Below are positions 11,398 through 18,902 of a stretch of 32,055 nucleotides of DNA, one piece after another (within the stretch, counting starts at the first letter, position 1; every line of letters starts with the position of its first letter). The DNA comes from a virus. The translations under genes and the position numbers were made by a program. The stretch lies in the IMG/VR virus record IMGVR_UViG_3300030109_000220, positions 1 to 32,055 of that record. The stretch is one strand, 5' to 3'. The notes beneath the pieces were generated by a model, which did no database searches, was not told the origin of the DNA, and saw only the letters and a list, made by a program, of their open reading frames with translations.

Positions 11398-12741
11398 ATG
11401 CAAGGCCACATTCGTGAAATGGCTGCGCTTCTCCAGGGTATGGGGAGGGGTGGCGACACCATCCTAGCTCATATCAATCCCGAAGAGGCCATGTTACTGG
11501 ATGCGGTGACTGATGGCGGGTCGATTAATCCTGTGACGGGTATGCCTGAGTTCTTTATGGACGAATTTGGTGACCCTGAAGAGCTAGGGATTGGAGAGCC
11601 GGGAGAACAAGGCACGGGCGGCGGTGAGCCAGGAGACCCCTACGGTGGGGATGATCCTACAGGCGCACAATTTGAAAATCCTATGTTATCTTATCGTTTA
11701 AATTATGGGATTAGAAATCTAGGAAAAGAAAAAGTTCCGAATCCAAATGTACAACCGCGAGTCGGGGTTGGCTTCGGGTCGGGTGGATACACAAACCCAA
11801 CTATGCCGCAATTACTAGCGTTGCACTCTTACGTTTCAAAAAATCCGTACCAAGCGCCGTCATCGTTTTTAGATACACTAAAGACTGCCGTGACAGGAGC
11901 TTTAGAGATTCCTCCGAATCTTATTGGTTTAGACTTTGAATGGACCGGAAAAGATTTGATTGGTAAAGATTTAAGCCAAACGTTGGCGGGGCGTCCTGGC
12001 AACCAGCCTGCAATGTCGGTAGATGTCAACCCGTTAGGTATAATCGGTGGCGCAGCGGCTGACCTTGCTGGGGCGTTAGTGGGTGGAGCTATTTCCCCAA
12101 CAGTCAATATAGACACAAGCGGAAATATTACAACACACGGCGGGATTGGTAATACTATCGACCAAGTTAGCGATTTTTTAGCCGACCCGCCGGACATTGT
12201 AAGCGACATAACTGATTTGCCAGCCGAAATTGCAGACGCTTTAGGGATAACAACAACTCCCACCGATGAGCAACAAATAGCAAGCAATGCGGCCCCGTCG
12301 CCACTGTCCCTTACAATGGAGCCGCCAACAGAGCCGCCAGAAAATATGCAGCCTCTTGGAAGCCCCGTGGACGTGCAACCCGCACAGACTATGCCAAACA
12401 TGACGCCAATGAATGCTGTGTCGCCGCCAAGTGAAACTGCGCCATATACAGTTGTAGATGAATATTTAGATAAGGCGTATGATGCCGTTCGGGGCATCCC
12501 GGATTTCGTTGCAACCATCCCTGATCGGTTGTCGGTTTCTATACCAGGGCAAAAAGCCTCAACGAATACCGGCCTTCCGCCAGATTATTTTGGGGAAAGC
12601 AACGACCCGTTTTATCAAACACCGTTACAGGTAACTTCTCCACAACAAGTGGCTGAACAGATCATTGCACAGCAAGAGTTAGTGAATGCCTTGACCCAAC
12701 CGGGATACACGAGAGCGGGACAGGGAAGAATTTACCTTTAG
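11398..12741 (+). CDS. Large virion-type protein of unknown function (447 aa)
   Basis: The start at ATG 11398 is used because an in-frame TTG at 11353 would place the terminator inside the gene. The N-terminal region holds 'ILAHINPEEAMLLDAVTDGG' and 'SINPVTGMPEFFMDEFGDPE', a segment I recall from large proteins of marine phages, followed by a Gly/Pro/Asp-rich linker ('GEQGTGGGEPGDPYGGDD'). The middle has a hydrophobic Gly/Ala stretch ('IIGGAAADLAGALVGGA') and the C-terminal third is Pro/Thr/Ser-rich with a Gln-rich end. It is probably a particle or ejection protein, but no specific role can be assigned. Confidence 0.65.
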   Translation: MQGHIREMAALLQGMGRGGDTILAHINPEEAMLLDAVTDGGSINPVTGMPEFFMDEFGDPEELGIGEPGEQGTGGGEPGDPYGGDDPTGAQFENPMLSYRLNYGIRNLGKEKVPNPNVQPRVGVGFGSGGYTNPTMPQLLALHSYVSKNPYQAPSSFLDTLKTAVTGALEIPPNLIGLDFEWTGKDLIGKDLSQTLAGRPGNQPAMSVDVNPLGIIGGAAADLAGALVGGAISPTVNIDTSGNITTHGGIGNTIDQVSDFLADPPDIVSDITDLPAEIADALGITTTPTDEQQIASNAAPSPLSLTMEPPTEPPENMQPLGSPVDVQPAQTMPNMTPMNAVSPPSETAPYTVVDEYLDKAYDAVRGIPDFVATIPDRLSVSIPGQKASTNTGLPPDYFGESNDPFYQTPLQVTSPQQVAEQIIAQQELVNALTQPGYTRAGQGRIYL

Positions 12742-12768
12742 CACCCTTCGGGGCCAGCGGAGATAAAT

Positions 12769-13308
12769 ATGGGTAAGAGAACAACCTTTGAAAAAAGGCC
12801 AAGAGATTTCTATGCTACGCCAGCGGAAGCGGTAAGTCCTGTTGTTATTCATTTAACCAATGGGCAGACGTTTTACGAGCCATGTCATGGTGCCGGTGAC
12901 CTGATCCAGCATTTAAAAAGCTACGGGTATGAATGCTCTGGGTCGGGTGATATAGCCGATGGGCAAGATGCTTTAAGCATAGAAGGCGTTGAGGGTGACG
13001 TATTCATTACTAACCCGCCGTGGACTTGGAAGATACTAAACCCGCTTATTAACCACTTGTCGGGCATGAAGCCCACATGGCTTTTGTTAAATGCCGACCT
13101 AATGCACAACAAAAGAATGGCAAGCCACATGAGGAATTGTCAAAAGGTTGTCTCAGTAGGGCGCATTTCATGGATGCAAAATGGTGTGAGCGGGTTTGAG
13201 AACTGCGCTTGGTTTTTGTTTGATAAGAGGCATAACGGAAACACCGAATTTTATGCACGGGCAAAGGATAGTGAATTATTCCCCACTATAAAAAGCTATG
13301 CTGCGTAA
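12769..13308 (+). CDS. DNA adenine methyltransferase-like protein (179 aa)
   Basis: The class I methyltransferase core shows motif I 'FYEPCHGAGDL' (residues 35-45), which binds S-adenosylmethionine, and motif IV 'NPPW' (residues 82-85), typical of enzymes acting on exocyclic amino groups. The N-terminus 'RDFYATPAEAVSPVV' matches phage Dam-like enzymes. At 179 residues it is short, with no clear target-recognition domain. It sits upstream of ParB-like and Mom-like genes, which suggests a joint DNA-modification role. The last residues, 'KDSELFPTIKSYAA', recur almost unchanged at the end of the Mom-like protein. Confidence 0.75.
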   Translation: MGKRTTFEKRPRDFYATPAEAVSPVVIHLTNGQTFYEPCHGAGDLIQHLKSYGYECSGSGDIADGQDALSIEGVEGDVFITNPPWTWKILNPLINHLSGMKPTWLLLNADLMHNKRMASHMRNCQKVVSVGRISWMQNGVSGFENCAWFLFDKRHNGNTEFYARAKDSELFPTIKSYAA

Positions 13309-13312
13309 AAAC
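13262..13312 (+). repeat. Gene-junction repeat, copy A
   Basis: This stretch codes for the shared C-terminal tail of the methyltransferase-like gene and contains the start codon of the next gene 11 bases before the end of the stop codon. Copy B at 14485-14538 has the same layout. The copies share CAAAGGATAG, ACTATAAA, and ATGC(T/C)GC(G/C)TAAAAA, with a 3-base length difference between them. Confidence 0.65.
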
Positions 13313-13828
13313 ATGGAAGTAATCGAAAAAGAGGTTACGGGGTTAATCCCTTATGCCTCGAACTCACGGACACACGATGACGCCCAAGTGGCTCAGATTG
13401 CCGCGTCGATAAAGGAGTTCGGGTTCAACAACCCTGTGCTTATAGACGAAACGGGTGGCATCATAGCGGGACATGGACGTGTCCTGGCGGCGAGGAAACT
13501 CAGCCTGGATAAAGTGCCAACCATTGAATTGGCGCACCTGACTCCAAACCAACGCAAGGCATACGTCATTGCAGACAATAAGCTGGCGTTAAATGCGGGC
13601 TGGGATGAATTAACATTAGCTTTGGAATTTAAAGCCTTAGACAATGAAGGGTTTGACCTATCCTTAATAGGCTTTGACGCTGACGAATTAGAAACGATTA
13701 TGTACGGCCTAGATTTTGCGCCCGGTACAGAAGATGACCAGAGCAGATTGGACCAAATAGACCCGCAGTGGTGCGAATGCCCAAACTGCGGATTAAGGTT
13801 TGATGCGAGAGAACATGCCAAAAAGTGA
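13298..13828 (+). CDS. ParB/Srx-fold nuclease-domain protein with C-terminal zinc-knuckle (176 aa)
   Basis: The N-terminal ParB-like domain is clear: 'LIPYASNSRTHDDAQVAQIA', 'FGFNNPVLIDETGGIIAGHG' with the G-x-x-x-A-G-H-G-R signature, and 'VPTIELAHLTPNQRKAYVIA'. Such proteins accompany phage DNA methyltransferases and may bind DNA or have CTP/ATP-dependent activity. A later segment, 'DLSLIGFDADELETIMYGL', is also typical of this family. The extreme C-terminus has Cys159, Cys161, Cys164 and His173 ('WCECPNCGLRFDAREH'), a possible zinc site. Start at 13298 overlaps the gene before by 11 bases; ATG 13313 is an alternative. It covers the start of the Mom-like gene. Confidence 0.8.
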   Translation: MLRKNMEVIEKEVTGLIPYASNSRTHDDAQVAQIAASIKEFGFNNPVLIDETGGIIAGHGRVLAARKLSLDKVPTIELAHLTPNQRKAYVIADNKLALNAGWDELTLALEFKALDNEGFDLSLIGFDADELETIMYGLDFAPGTEDDQSRLDQIDPQWCECPNCGLRFDAREHAKK

Positions 13829-14534
13829 GCTAAAGATAGATTGGGCCACGCACCAAGCCGCGAGATATGCATGTTTAAATTGGCATTACTCCAAACGAAT
13901 GCCGCGCTTCAAAACCGTTAAAGTCGGTGCATGGGAAAATGGGCAATTTATCGGTGTCGTATTGTTCGGATGGGGGGCGACGCCCGATCTTGTGAAGAGA
14001 TATGGACTCAAGATGCAGGAGGGTTGTGAATTAACACGGGTCGCATTGAGGGAGCATAAGGCCCCTGTTAGCCGGATAATGGCATTAGCAATAAGATTCC
14101 TCAAAAGGTCAAGCCCGGGACTCCGGCTAATTGTTAGTTTCGCTGATCCAGACCAAGGGCATCATGGAGGGATATATCAAGCAACAAATTGGGTTTATTT
14201 GGGAACATCTGGACCGACTACAATCTGGCTGGATCGAAAGGGCAGGGAATGGCATGCAAGGAATGTTGGAACAGAAGTAAACCCTAAACGCCAGATAATG
14301 GTATCGCGTTCAGAATGTACCCCGATCAAAAAGCCTGGGAAGCACAGATACTTGATGCCTTTAGATGATAAAATGCGGGAGCAAATCAAGCATTTAGCAA
14401 AACCATACCCAACGCGTGAAAAGCAAGCGATGGCCGTTCCATCGGCACAGCGGCGGGGTAGCGCCGACCTTCACGCTCCAAAACCAAAGGATAGCGGGGA
14501 GATTTTCCCGACTATAAAGGCCGATGCCGCCTAA
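13803..14534 (+). CDS. mom: Mom-like DNA adenine modification enzyme (anti-restriction)
   Basis: The 243-residue protein matches the Mom family of phage Mu: 'LNWHYSKRMPRFKTVKVGAW', 'FIGVVLFGWGATPDL', 'CELTRVALREHKAPVSRIMA', 'LRLIVSFADPDQGHHGGIYQ' and 'ATNWVYLG'. Mom is a GNAT-like enzyme that converts adenine in phage DNA to N6-methylcarbamoyl adenine, blocking many restriction enzymes. The start at ATG 13803 has AAGG six bases upstream and overlaps the ParB-like gene; TTG 13800 and ATG 13815 are alternatives. Residues beyond about 200 form a Ser/Pro/Lys-rich tail ending 'KDSGEIFPTIKADAA', shared with the methyltransferase-like gene. No separate com gene was seen. Confidence 0.85.
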   Translation: MRENMPKSELKIDWATHQAARYACLNWHYSKRMPRFKTVKVGAWENGQFIGVVLFGWGATPDLVKRYGLKMQEGCELTRVALREHKAPVSRIMALAIRFLKRSSPGLRLIVSFADPDQGHHGGIYQATNWVYLGTSGPTTIWLDRKGREWHARNVGTEVNPKRQIMVSRSECTPIKKPGKHRYLMPLDDKMREQIKHLAKPYPTREKQAMAVPSAQRRGSADLHAPKPKDSGEIFPTIKADAA

Positions 14535-14538
14535 AAAG
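14485..14538 (+). repeat. Gene-junction repeat, copy B
   Basis: This is the second copy of the junction sequence found at 13262-13312. It encodes the tail of the Mom-like protein and contains the TerS start codon at 14524, placed in the same relation to the stop codon (ATG, five bases, TAA) as the ParB-like start in copy A. Confidence 0.65.
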
Positions 14539-14877
14539 GTCACAAAGCCCACGTTTAAGCCAACGGACGAAGAGCGGAAGCTAGTTGAACAGATGTCGGC
14601 GGTGGGCATACCGCAGTCTAATATAGCGATGGTCATCCGGGATGGGATTGACGACAAGACGCTGAGAAAGCATTTCCGCAAGGAATTGGACACAGCGGCG
14701 ACAAAGGCCAATGCAAAGATAGGCGGCACGTTATTCAACAAGGCCGTCAACGGAGACACGTCAGCGGCTATATTCTGGGCCAAAACACGGATGGGCTGGA
14801 AAGAGACAAGCGTTCAAGAACACGCTGGCGGCGTTGCGGTTAGCATCCAGTTAAATGCAACTAAATCTGGAAATTGA
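14524..14877 (+). CDS. terS: Terminase small subunit-like protein (117 aa)
   Basis: The N-terminal half is a helix-turn-helix ('DEERKLVEQMSAVGIPQSNI', then 'IRDGIDDKTLRKHFRKELDT') for recognition of the packaging site, and the C-terminal half follows the pattern 'ANAKIGGTLFNKAVNGDTSA' and 'AIFWAKTRMGWKET' that I know from small subunits and terminase-linked proteins. It would bind phage DNA and hand it to TerL. The start ATG 14524 lies in the end of the Mom-like gene, and the 3' end overlaps terL by 23 bases. A pac or cos site could not be identified. Confidence 0.8.
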   Translation: MPPKKVTKPTFKPTDEERKLVEQMSAVGIPQSNIAMVIRDGIDDKTLRKHFRKELDTAATKANAKIGGTLFNKAVNGDTSAAIFWAKTRMGWKETSVQEHAGGVAVSIQLNATKSGN

Positions 14878-16162
14878 TTTCCCAGAGGTATTCGCGCCTC
14901 TGATAAAGCCAGCCAGATACAAAGGCGCATGGGGTGGCCGTGGGTCAGGCAAGTCTTGGTTCTTTGGCCTGATGACGGTTATAGCGTTGCTTGAAGGCAA
15001 GCGGGTCGTTTGTCTGAGGGAAGTGCAGAACTCCATCAAGGACTCTGTAAAACAGCTTATTGAAGACGTTATCTTGCGTCACGGGCTGGAGAGTTTGTTC
15101 GATATTACGGAGCAAGAGATACGAGGTCCGCAAGGTTCGACGTGTATTTTTAGGGGGCTGCATAACTCAACGTCAGCGTCGATTAAGTCTTTAGAGGGCG
15201 TTCAGGTGGCTTGGCTTGAAGAAGCCCAGACGATTAGCCAGCGCAGCCTTGATTTGCTAACCCCGACGATACGGGCAGACGGTTCGGAGTTGTGGTTTAG
15301 CTGGAATCCTGTGTCCAGGCTGGACCCGATTGACAAGCTGTTGAGACGGTACACGCCAAAGGATTCGATTATTGTTGAGTCCAATTGGCGGGACAATAAG
15401 TGGTTCCCTGCTTCTCTGAAGGCAGACATGGACCGGGACCGTTCTCAAGACCCGGAGAAGGCGGCTCATATTTGGGATGGTGAGTATGCGTCTGTGACGG
15501 GTGGGGCGTACTATGCCGCGCTCATATCCGATGCAAGAAAAGCGGGTCGGATTGGAAAAGTTGAGTATGACCCTGACTTGCCTGTCAGTAGTGCCTGGGA
15601 CTTGGGCATTGGCGACAGCCTCGCCATTATCTTATGGCAGCAAGTAGGGAACGAGATTAGAGTTATTAATCACTACGAGAACCACAGCCAGCCTTTGCCG
15701 CATTATGTAAAGTGGCTGAAGTCGCTGGACTACAAGGTGGAGCTTGATTGGTTGCCGCATGACGCAAGGGTCAGAGAGCTAGGCACGGGCTTGACCAGGG
15801 TTGAGGTTCTCAGGCGAGAAAAGCGCAACGTGAAAATTGTGCCAGCCCACAAGGTAGACGATGGGATAAACGCTGTTAGGGAACTTCTCCCGATAATGCA
15901 CTTCGACGCTGATAAGTGTGAGTATCTTTTGGAGTGCTTGATGCAGTATCGGGAAGATTACGACGAGCGGCTTTTGACCTTAAAGAGTCGGCCCCTGCAC
16001 GATTGGACAAGCCACTCAAGTGATGCAATGCGGTATATGTGCATGGCGTACCGTGAAGACAGACCGGAGCCTATTCGGAAGGTTCCAGAGTTTATTGAGC
16101 GCGAGCCATTAACAATTAATGAGTTGTTTGAAACCATTGATGAGAAAAGGACAGAGTTTTGA
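14855..16162 (+). CDS. terL: Terminase large subunit
   Basis: This 435-residue packaging motor belongs to the PBSX/Terminase_3 type. The ATPase has Walker A 'GGRGSGKS' (residues 27-34) and Walker B 'VAWLEEAQ' (118-125), with a coupling-type 'LWFSWNP' at about 146-152. The C-terminal RNase H-like nuclease has acidic residues Asp249 ('SAWDLGIGD'), Asp303 ('PHDARV') and Asp390 ('HSSDAMRYM'). It cuts concatemeric DNA and drives it into the prohead through the portal. Length is normal for the family. Confidence 0.95.
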   Translation: MQLNLEIDFPEVFAPLIKPARYKGAWGGRGSGKSWFFGLMTVIALLEGKRVVCLREVQNSIKDSVKQLIEDVILRHGLESLFDITEQEIRGPQGSTCIFRGLHNSTSASIKSLEGVQVAWLEEAQTISQRSLDLLTPTIRADGSELWFSWNPVSRLDPIDKLLRRYTPKDSIIVESNWRDNKWFPASLKADMDRDRSQDPEKAAHIWDGEYASVTGGAYYAALISDARKAGRIGKVEYDPDLPVSSAWDLGIGDSLAIILWQQVGNEIRVINHYENHSQPLPHYVKWLKSLDYKVELDWLPHDARVRELGTGLTRVEVLRREKRNVKIVPAHKVDDGINAVRELLPIMHFDADKCEYLLECLMQYREDYDERLLTLKSRPLHDWTSHSSDAMRYMCMAYREDRPEPIRKVPEFIEREPLTINELFETIDEKRTEF

Positions 16163-16401
16163 GTAATCAATCGGACTTACAGGCAACCATACGAAGTGCG
16201 ACAGGCACAACGCTGGATTTCAATGGTGATTTTATGAAGGAGTTTGCCGATTCCTCGACGGGCGGCGTGACCTTCAACGAAAAGTTATTGGCGTGGATTA
16301 ATGGCGAGTTGAGCGCAAGCCACACCAACATTAATGAGGCAATGCAAGCCTTCGCAGTTTCCAAGAGTCGAAACAACTGGAATGCGGTGACCTCAATATG
16401 A
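16159..16401 (+). CDS. Small head-region protein, paralogue 1 (80 aa)
   Basis: It starts at TTG 16159, overlapping the terL stop as TTGA. The sequence begins MSNQSDLQATIRSATGT and ends 'NWNAVTSI'; the protein at 16451 begins MSNQSLVQQSVRDLTGT and ends 'NWNSVQSI'. Both share a central LLAW-type motif and 'T.(I/L)NEA(M/L)Q'. The pair looks like a tandem duplication. Position between TerL and portal suggests a particle or packaging accessory protein; function unknown. Confidence 0.7.
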   Translation: MSNQSDLQATIRSATGTTLDFNGDFMKEFADSSTGGVTFNEKLLAWINGELSASHTNINEAMQAFAVSKSRNNWNAVTSI

Positions 16402-16454
16402 GTAATCTGTATCAACGGTTCCTGAGAGCCTTTTTCCGTAGGTTTAAGGTATGA
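16398..16454 (+). CDS. Putative 18-residue basic peptide
   Basis: The micro-ORF MSNLYQRFLRAFFRRFKV is joined to both paralogous neighbours by ATGA overlaps. It is amphipathic and cationic. It might be a true peptide, or it may only carry ribosomes across the gap to the next start. It begins with the same MSN as the flanking genes, which could be a leftover of the duplication. Confidence 0.35.
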   Translation: MSNLYQRFLRAFFRRFKV

Positions 16455-16741
16455 GCAACCAATCCCTGGTGCAACAGAGCGTTCGTGACCTGACAGGCAC
16501 GGCACACACCTATATGGGAGATTGGAACGCGCTGTTTGATCTCAACAACATTCCAACGGGATCATTCGCCGGGCGAATGTTGGCGTGGCGCAACAAGATG
16601 CAAAGCGCGTGGGACAACGCAGTGTGGGACCGGGCTGAGTGGGGAGCAAACGCCGAAGGTTATACCAACCTTAACGAGGCGTTACAGTCTATTGCTGACA
16701 AAGAAGGCGTGTACAACTGGAACTCGGTGCAGTCGATATGA
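16451..16741 (+). CDS. Small head-region protein, paralogue 2 (96 aa)
   Basis: This ORF starts at ATG 16451 and ends four bases into the portal gene (ATGA). It is a longer copy of the 16159 protein; an extra 'SAWDNAVWDRAEWGANAEGY' segment in the middle accounts for the difference, and that segment has a short internal W-repeat (AWDNAVWDRAEWG). The N- and C-terminal ends match closely. Function unknown. Confidence 0.7.
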   Translation: MSNQSLVQQSVRDLTGTAHTYMGDWNALFDLNNIPTGSFAGRMLAWRNKMQSAWDNAVWDRAEWGANAEGYTNLNEALQSIADKEGVYNWNSVQSI

Positions 16742-18666
16742 GCGAACAAATTGAAAGCATGGGAGAGTTTGAGGGTTCCGCTGGCATGGCCCGATATTGG
16801 GACATTGAGCTAAACGCGGCGAGTGCGGAAGAAAGAGATTGGCGCGACGAAGGCGAGGAAGTCGTTGACCGCTATCGCGCCGACCCTGAGATGTCTCTTA
16901 TTGGCCGGGAAAAGAAATTTAATATTTTATGGTCGAACACTGAAACCCTAAAGGGTGCGTTGTTCGCAAGGATGGCAAAGCCTGACATTCGCAGACGGTA
17001 TTTAGATCGTGATCCCGCTGGCCGACAAGTGGCTGAGATGCTTGAGAGGGCGTTAGAGTATTCGTCTGATGTTTACGACGAAAGAGAGATTATCGCGGGT
17101 GCGATAGAGGATTACTTGTTACCGGGCCGTGGCGTGGTCTGGGTGGTCAAAGAAGACATTATGATTGATGTCCCGACCTATGACGAGTTTGGTTTTCCAA
17201 CCGGCGAAACCGTTGAGGAAATAGGCGACCAGCGCGTGTTCTTTGAATATGTGCATTGGGAAGATTACAGAGAAAGTCCGTCAAAACGTCCAGAGGATGT
17301 CCGCTGGAAAGCGCGGCGGCATCTGATGACACGGGATGACCTAGAAGAGCTTGCGCCTGACCAAGCAGACAGAGTGCCATTGAATTGGAGTCCGTCAGAC
17401 GGCGGTGACTATGCTTCAGAAGATGTTTTCCGACGCGCAGAGGTGTGGGAAATCTGGTGCGAAGAAACCCGCAAGCAATATTATGTAGTGCAAGGCTACC
17501 CGGCATTATTAGCCGAAGAGGAAGACCCCTACGAGCTTGAAGGGTTTTTTCCAACGCCGAAGCCGATAGTGTCATTTAAAACAAACGGGTCGGGAGTTCC
17601 GATTCCAGAGTTCCGGTTGTATGAAGACCAAGCCGATGAGCTAGACAGAATTACCACACGAATCGCAAAGCTCACGGATGGGTTACGGCGTAGGGGTATT
17701 TATGATGGGTCGGTTCCTGAGTTGGCAAAACTTGCAGAGGCGGCTGACAATACTTTCGTGCCAGCCGATAATTATGCGAATTTGGCTCAAAAGGGCGGTT
17801 TGGCCAATGCGATGCAGACTGAGGACATATCGCAGACGGCTGGCGTATTGTCCGGTCTTTACCAACAGCGGGCGCAGCTTATCCAGACTATTTATGAGGT
17901 CACAGGGATAAGTGACGTTCTTAGAGGAGCAACAAATCCAAACGAAACGGCGACGGCCCAGAGGTTAAAGGGTCAGTTTGGGTCAATGCGCCTTAAGCAG
18001 AGGCAGGACCAAGTTCAGCGGTTTATCCGTGACCTGTACAGAATACGGGCTGAATTAATTGCGGAACACTTCCAGCCCTACATTTTGCAAAACATGACCG
18101 GGCTACAAGTCACGCCTGAGATGCTTCAGATCATGCGCTCCGACAAGTTGCGGTCTTATCGGATTGACATTGAGACAGACTCGACGGTGTTTGAAGACGC
18201 TCAGATGGAACGTCAAAGCCGCATAGAGTTTGTGAATACGCTAGGGTCGTACATGGAGCGGGCGTTAGGCGTTGTTCAAGCGGCTCCCGAATTAACCCCG
18301 ATAGCGTTCCAGGCAATGGAATTTATGGTGCGCGGGTTCAAGATTGGGCGGGAGTTTGAAGACCTCATTGACGAGGCCAAGCAGAACGCCATGCAGTCCC
18401 TACAGATGCAACAGCAACAAGGCCAACAGCCTGACCCGGCCATGATGATGGTTCAGCAAAAGGCGCAGTTGGATCAAGCTGAGTTGCAACAAAAAGGCCA
18501 GTTGAAGTCGGCAGAGATGCAGCAAGATATGCAGATTGAACGGGCGAAGATGAATCAGGAAGCTCAGATCGACCGCGAGAAGATGATAGTCGATGCAGAG
18601 ATTGCCAGAGAGAAGATAATGACCGACGCCGAGGTTGAGCTAATGAAAGGCACGGGGTTGATGTAA
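16738..18666 (+). CDS. Portal protein, P22-like
   Basis: This 642-residue portal forms the dodecameric ring at one capsid vertex through which DNA enters and leaves. Visible P22-type features are an N-terminal helical region, 'LYEDQADELDRITTRIAKLT' in the centre, the stem/wing region 'TGISDVLRGATNPNETATAQ' and the later 'RSYRIDIETDSTVFEDAQME'. The C-terminal 100 residues are a Gln/Met-rich coiled coil with repeated QIDREKM/EIAREKIM-type heptads, like the barrel of long podoviral portals. It is coupled to its neighbours on both sides (ATGA, TAATG). Confidence 0.92.
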   Translation: MSEQIESMGEFEGSAGMARYWDIELNAASAEERDWRDEGEEVVDRYRADPEMSLIGREKKFNILWSNTETLKGALFARMAKPDIRRRYLDRDPAGRQVAEMLERALEYSSDVYDEREIIAGAIEDYLLPGRGVVWVVKEDIMIDVPTYDEFGFPTGETVEEIGDQRVFFEYVHWEDYRESPSKRPEDVRWKARRHLMTRDDLEELAPDQADRVPLNWSPSDGGDYASEDVFRRAEVWEIWCEETRKQYYVVQGYPALLAEEEDPYELEGFFPTPKPIVSFKTNGSGVPIPEFRLYEDQADELDRITTRIAKLTDGLRRRGIYDGSVPELAKLAEAADNTFVPADNYANLAQKGGLANAMQTEDISQTAGVLSGLYQQRAQLIQTIYEVTGISDVLRGATNPNETATAQRLKGQFGSMRLKQRQDQVQRFIRDLYRIRAELIAEHFQPYILQNMTGLQVTPEMLQIMRSDKLRSYRIDIETDSTVFEDAQMERQSRIEFVNTLGSYMERALGVVQAAPELTPIAFQAMEFMVRGFKIGREFEDLIDEAKQNAMQSLQMQQQQGQQPDPAMMMVQQKAQLDQAELQQKGQLKSAEMQQDMQIERAKMNQEAQIDREKMIVDAEIAREKIMTDAEVELMKGTGLM

Positions 18667-18902
18667 TGCGGACAACTTATGTCTATGACAACGGGAAACT
18701 TGTTGAAAAGGGCGCAAGAGAGAGGCGCACAGGTTATTCGGTCATCAGTGACATTGAGCCGTTTACGTCACCGATTGACGGGTCAGTATTGAGTTCACGT
18801 TCTCAAGTGCGAGAGCATGAGCGCAAGCATCAGGTGAGGCAGTGTGGAAACGACTACACCTCATCTGAAAAACCAAGCTGGTGGGATAGTCGGCATGGAT
18901 GA
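18666..18902 (+). CDS. Portal-linked small protein (78 aa)
   Basis: The sequence opens 'MRTTYVYDNGKLVEKG', continues 'YSVISDIEPFTSPIDGSVLS' and 'SRSQVREHERKHQVRQCGND'. This pattern of a short strand, an '(S/T)P.dG..l.SRs..r.H.r.hg..e.GND' block and a basic end is common in small genes directly after portals of podoviruses of proteobacteria. It may be a head accessory protein. It starts at the portal stop (TAATG). Confidence 0.65.
   Translation: MRTTYVYDNGKLVEKGARERRTGYSVISDIEPFTSPIDGSVLSSRSQVREHERKHQVRQCGNDYTSSEKPSWWDSRHG

Noticed and set aside
11829-12518. 229-codon minus-strand ORF
   Set aside because: It is the antisense of the 11398-12741 gene, lies wholly inside it, has low-complexity Ser/Gly/Ile composition and no ribosome site.
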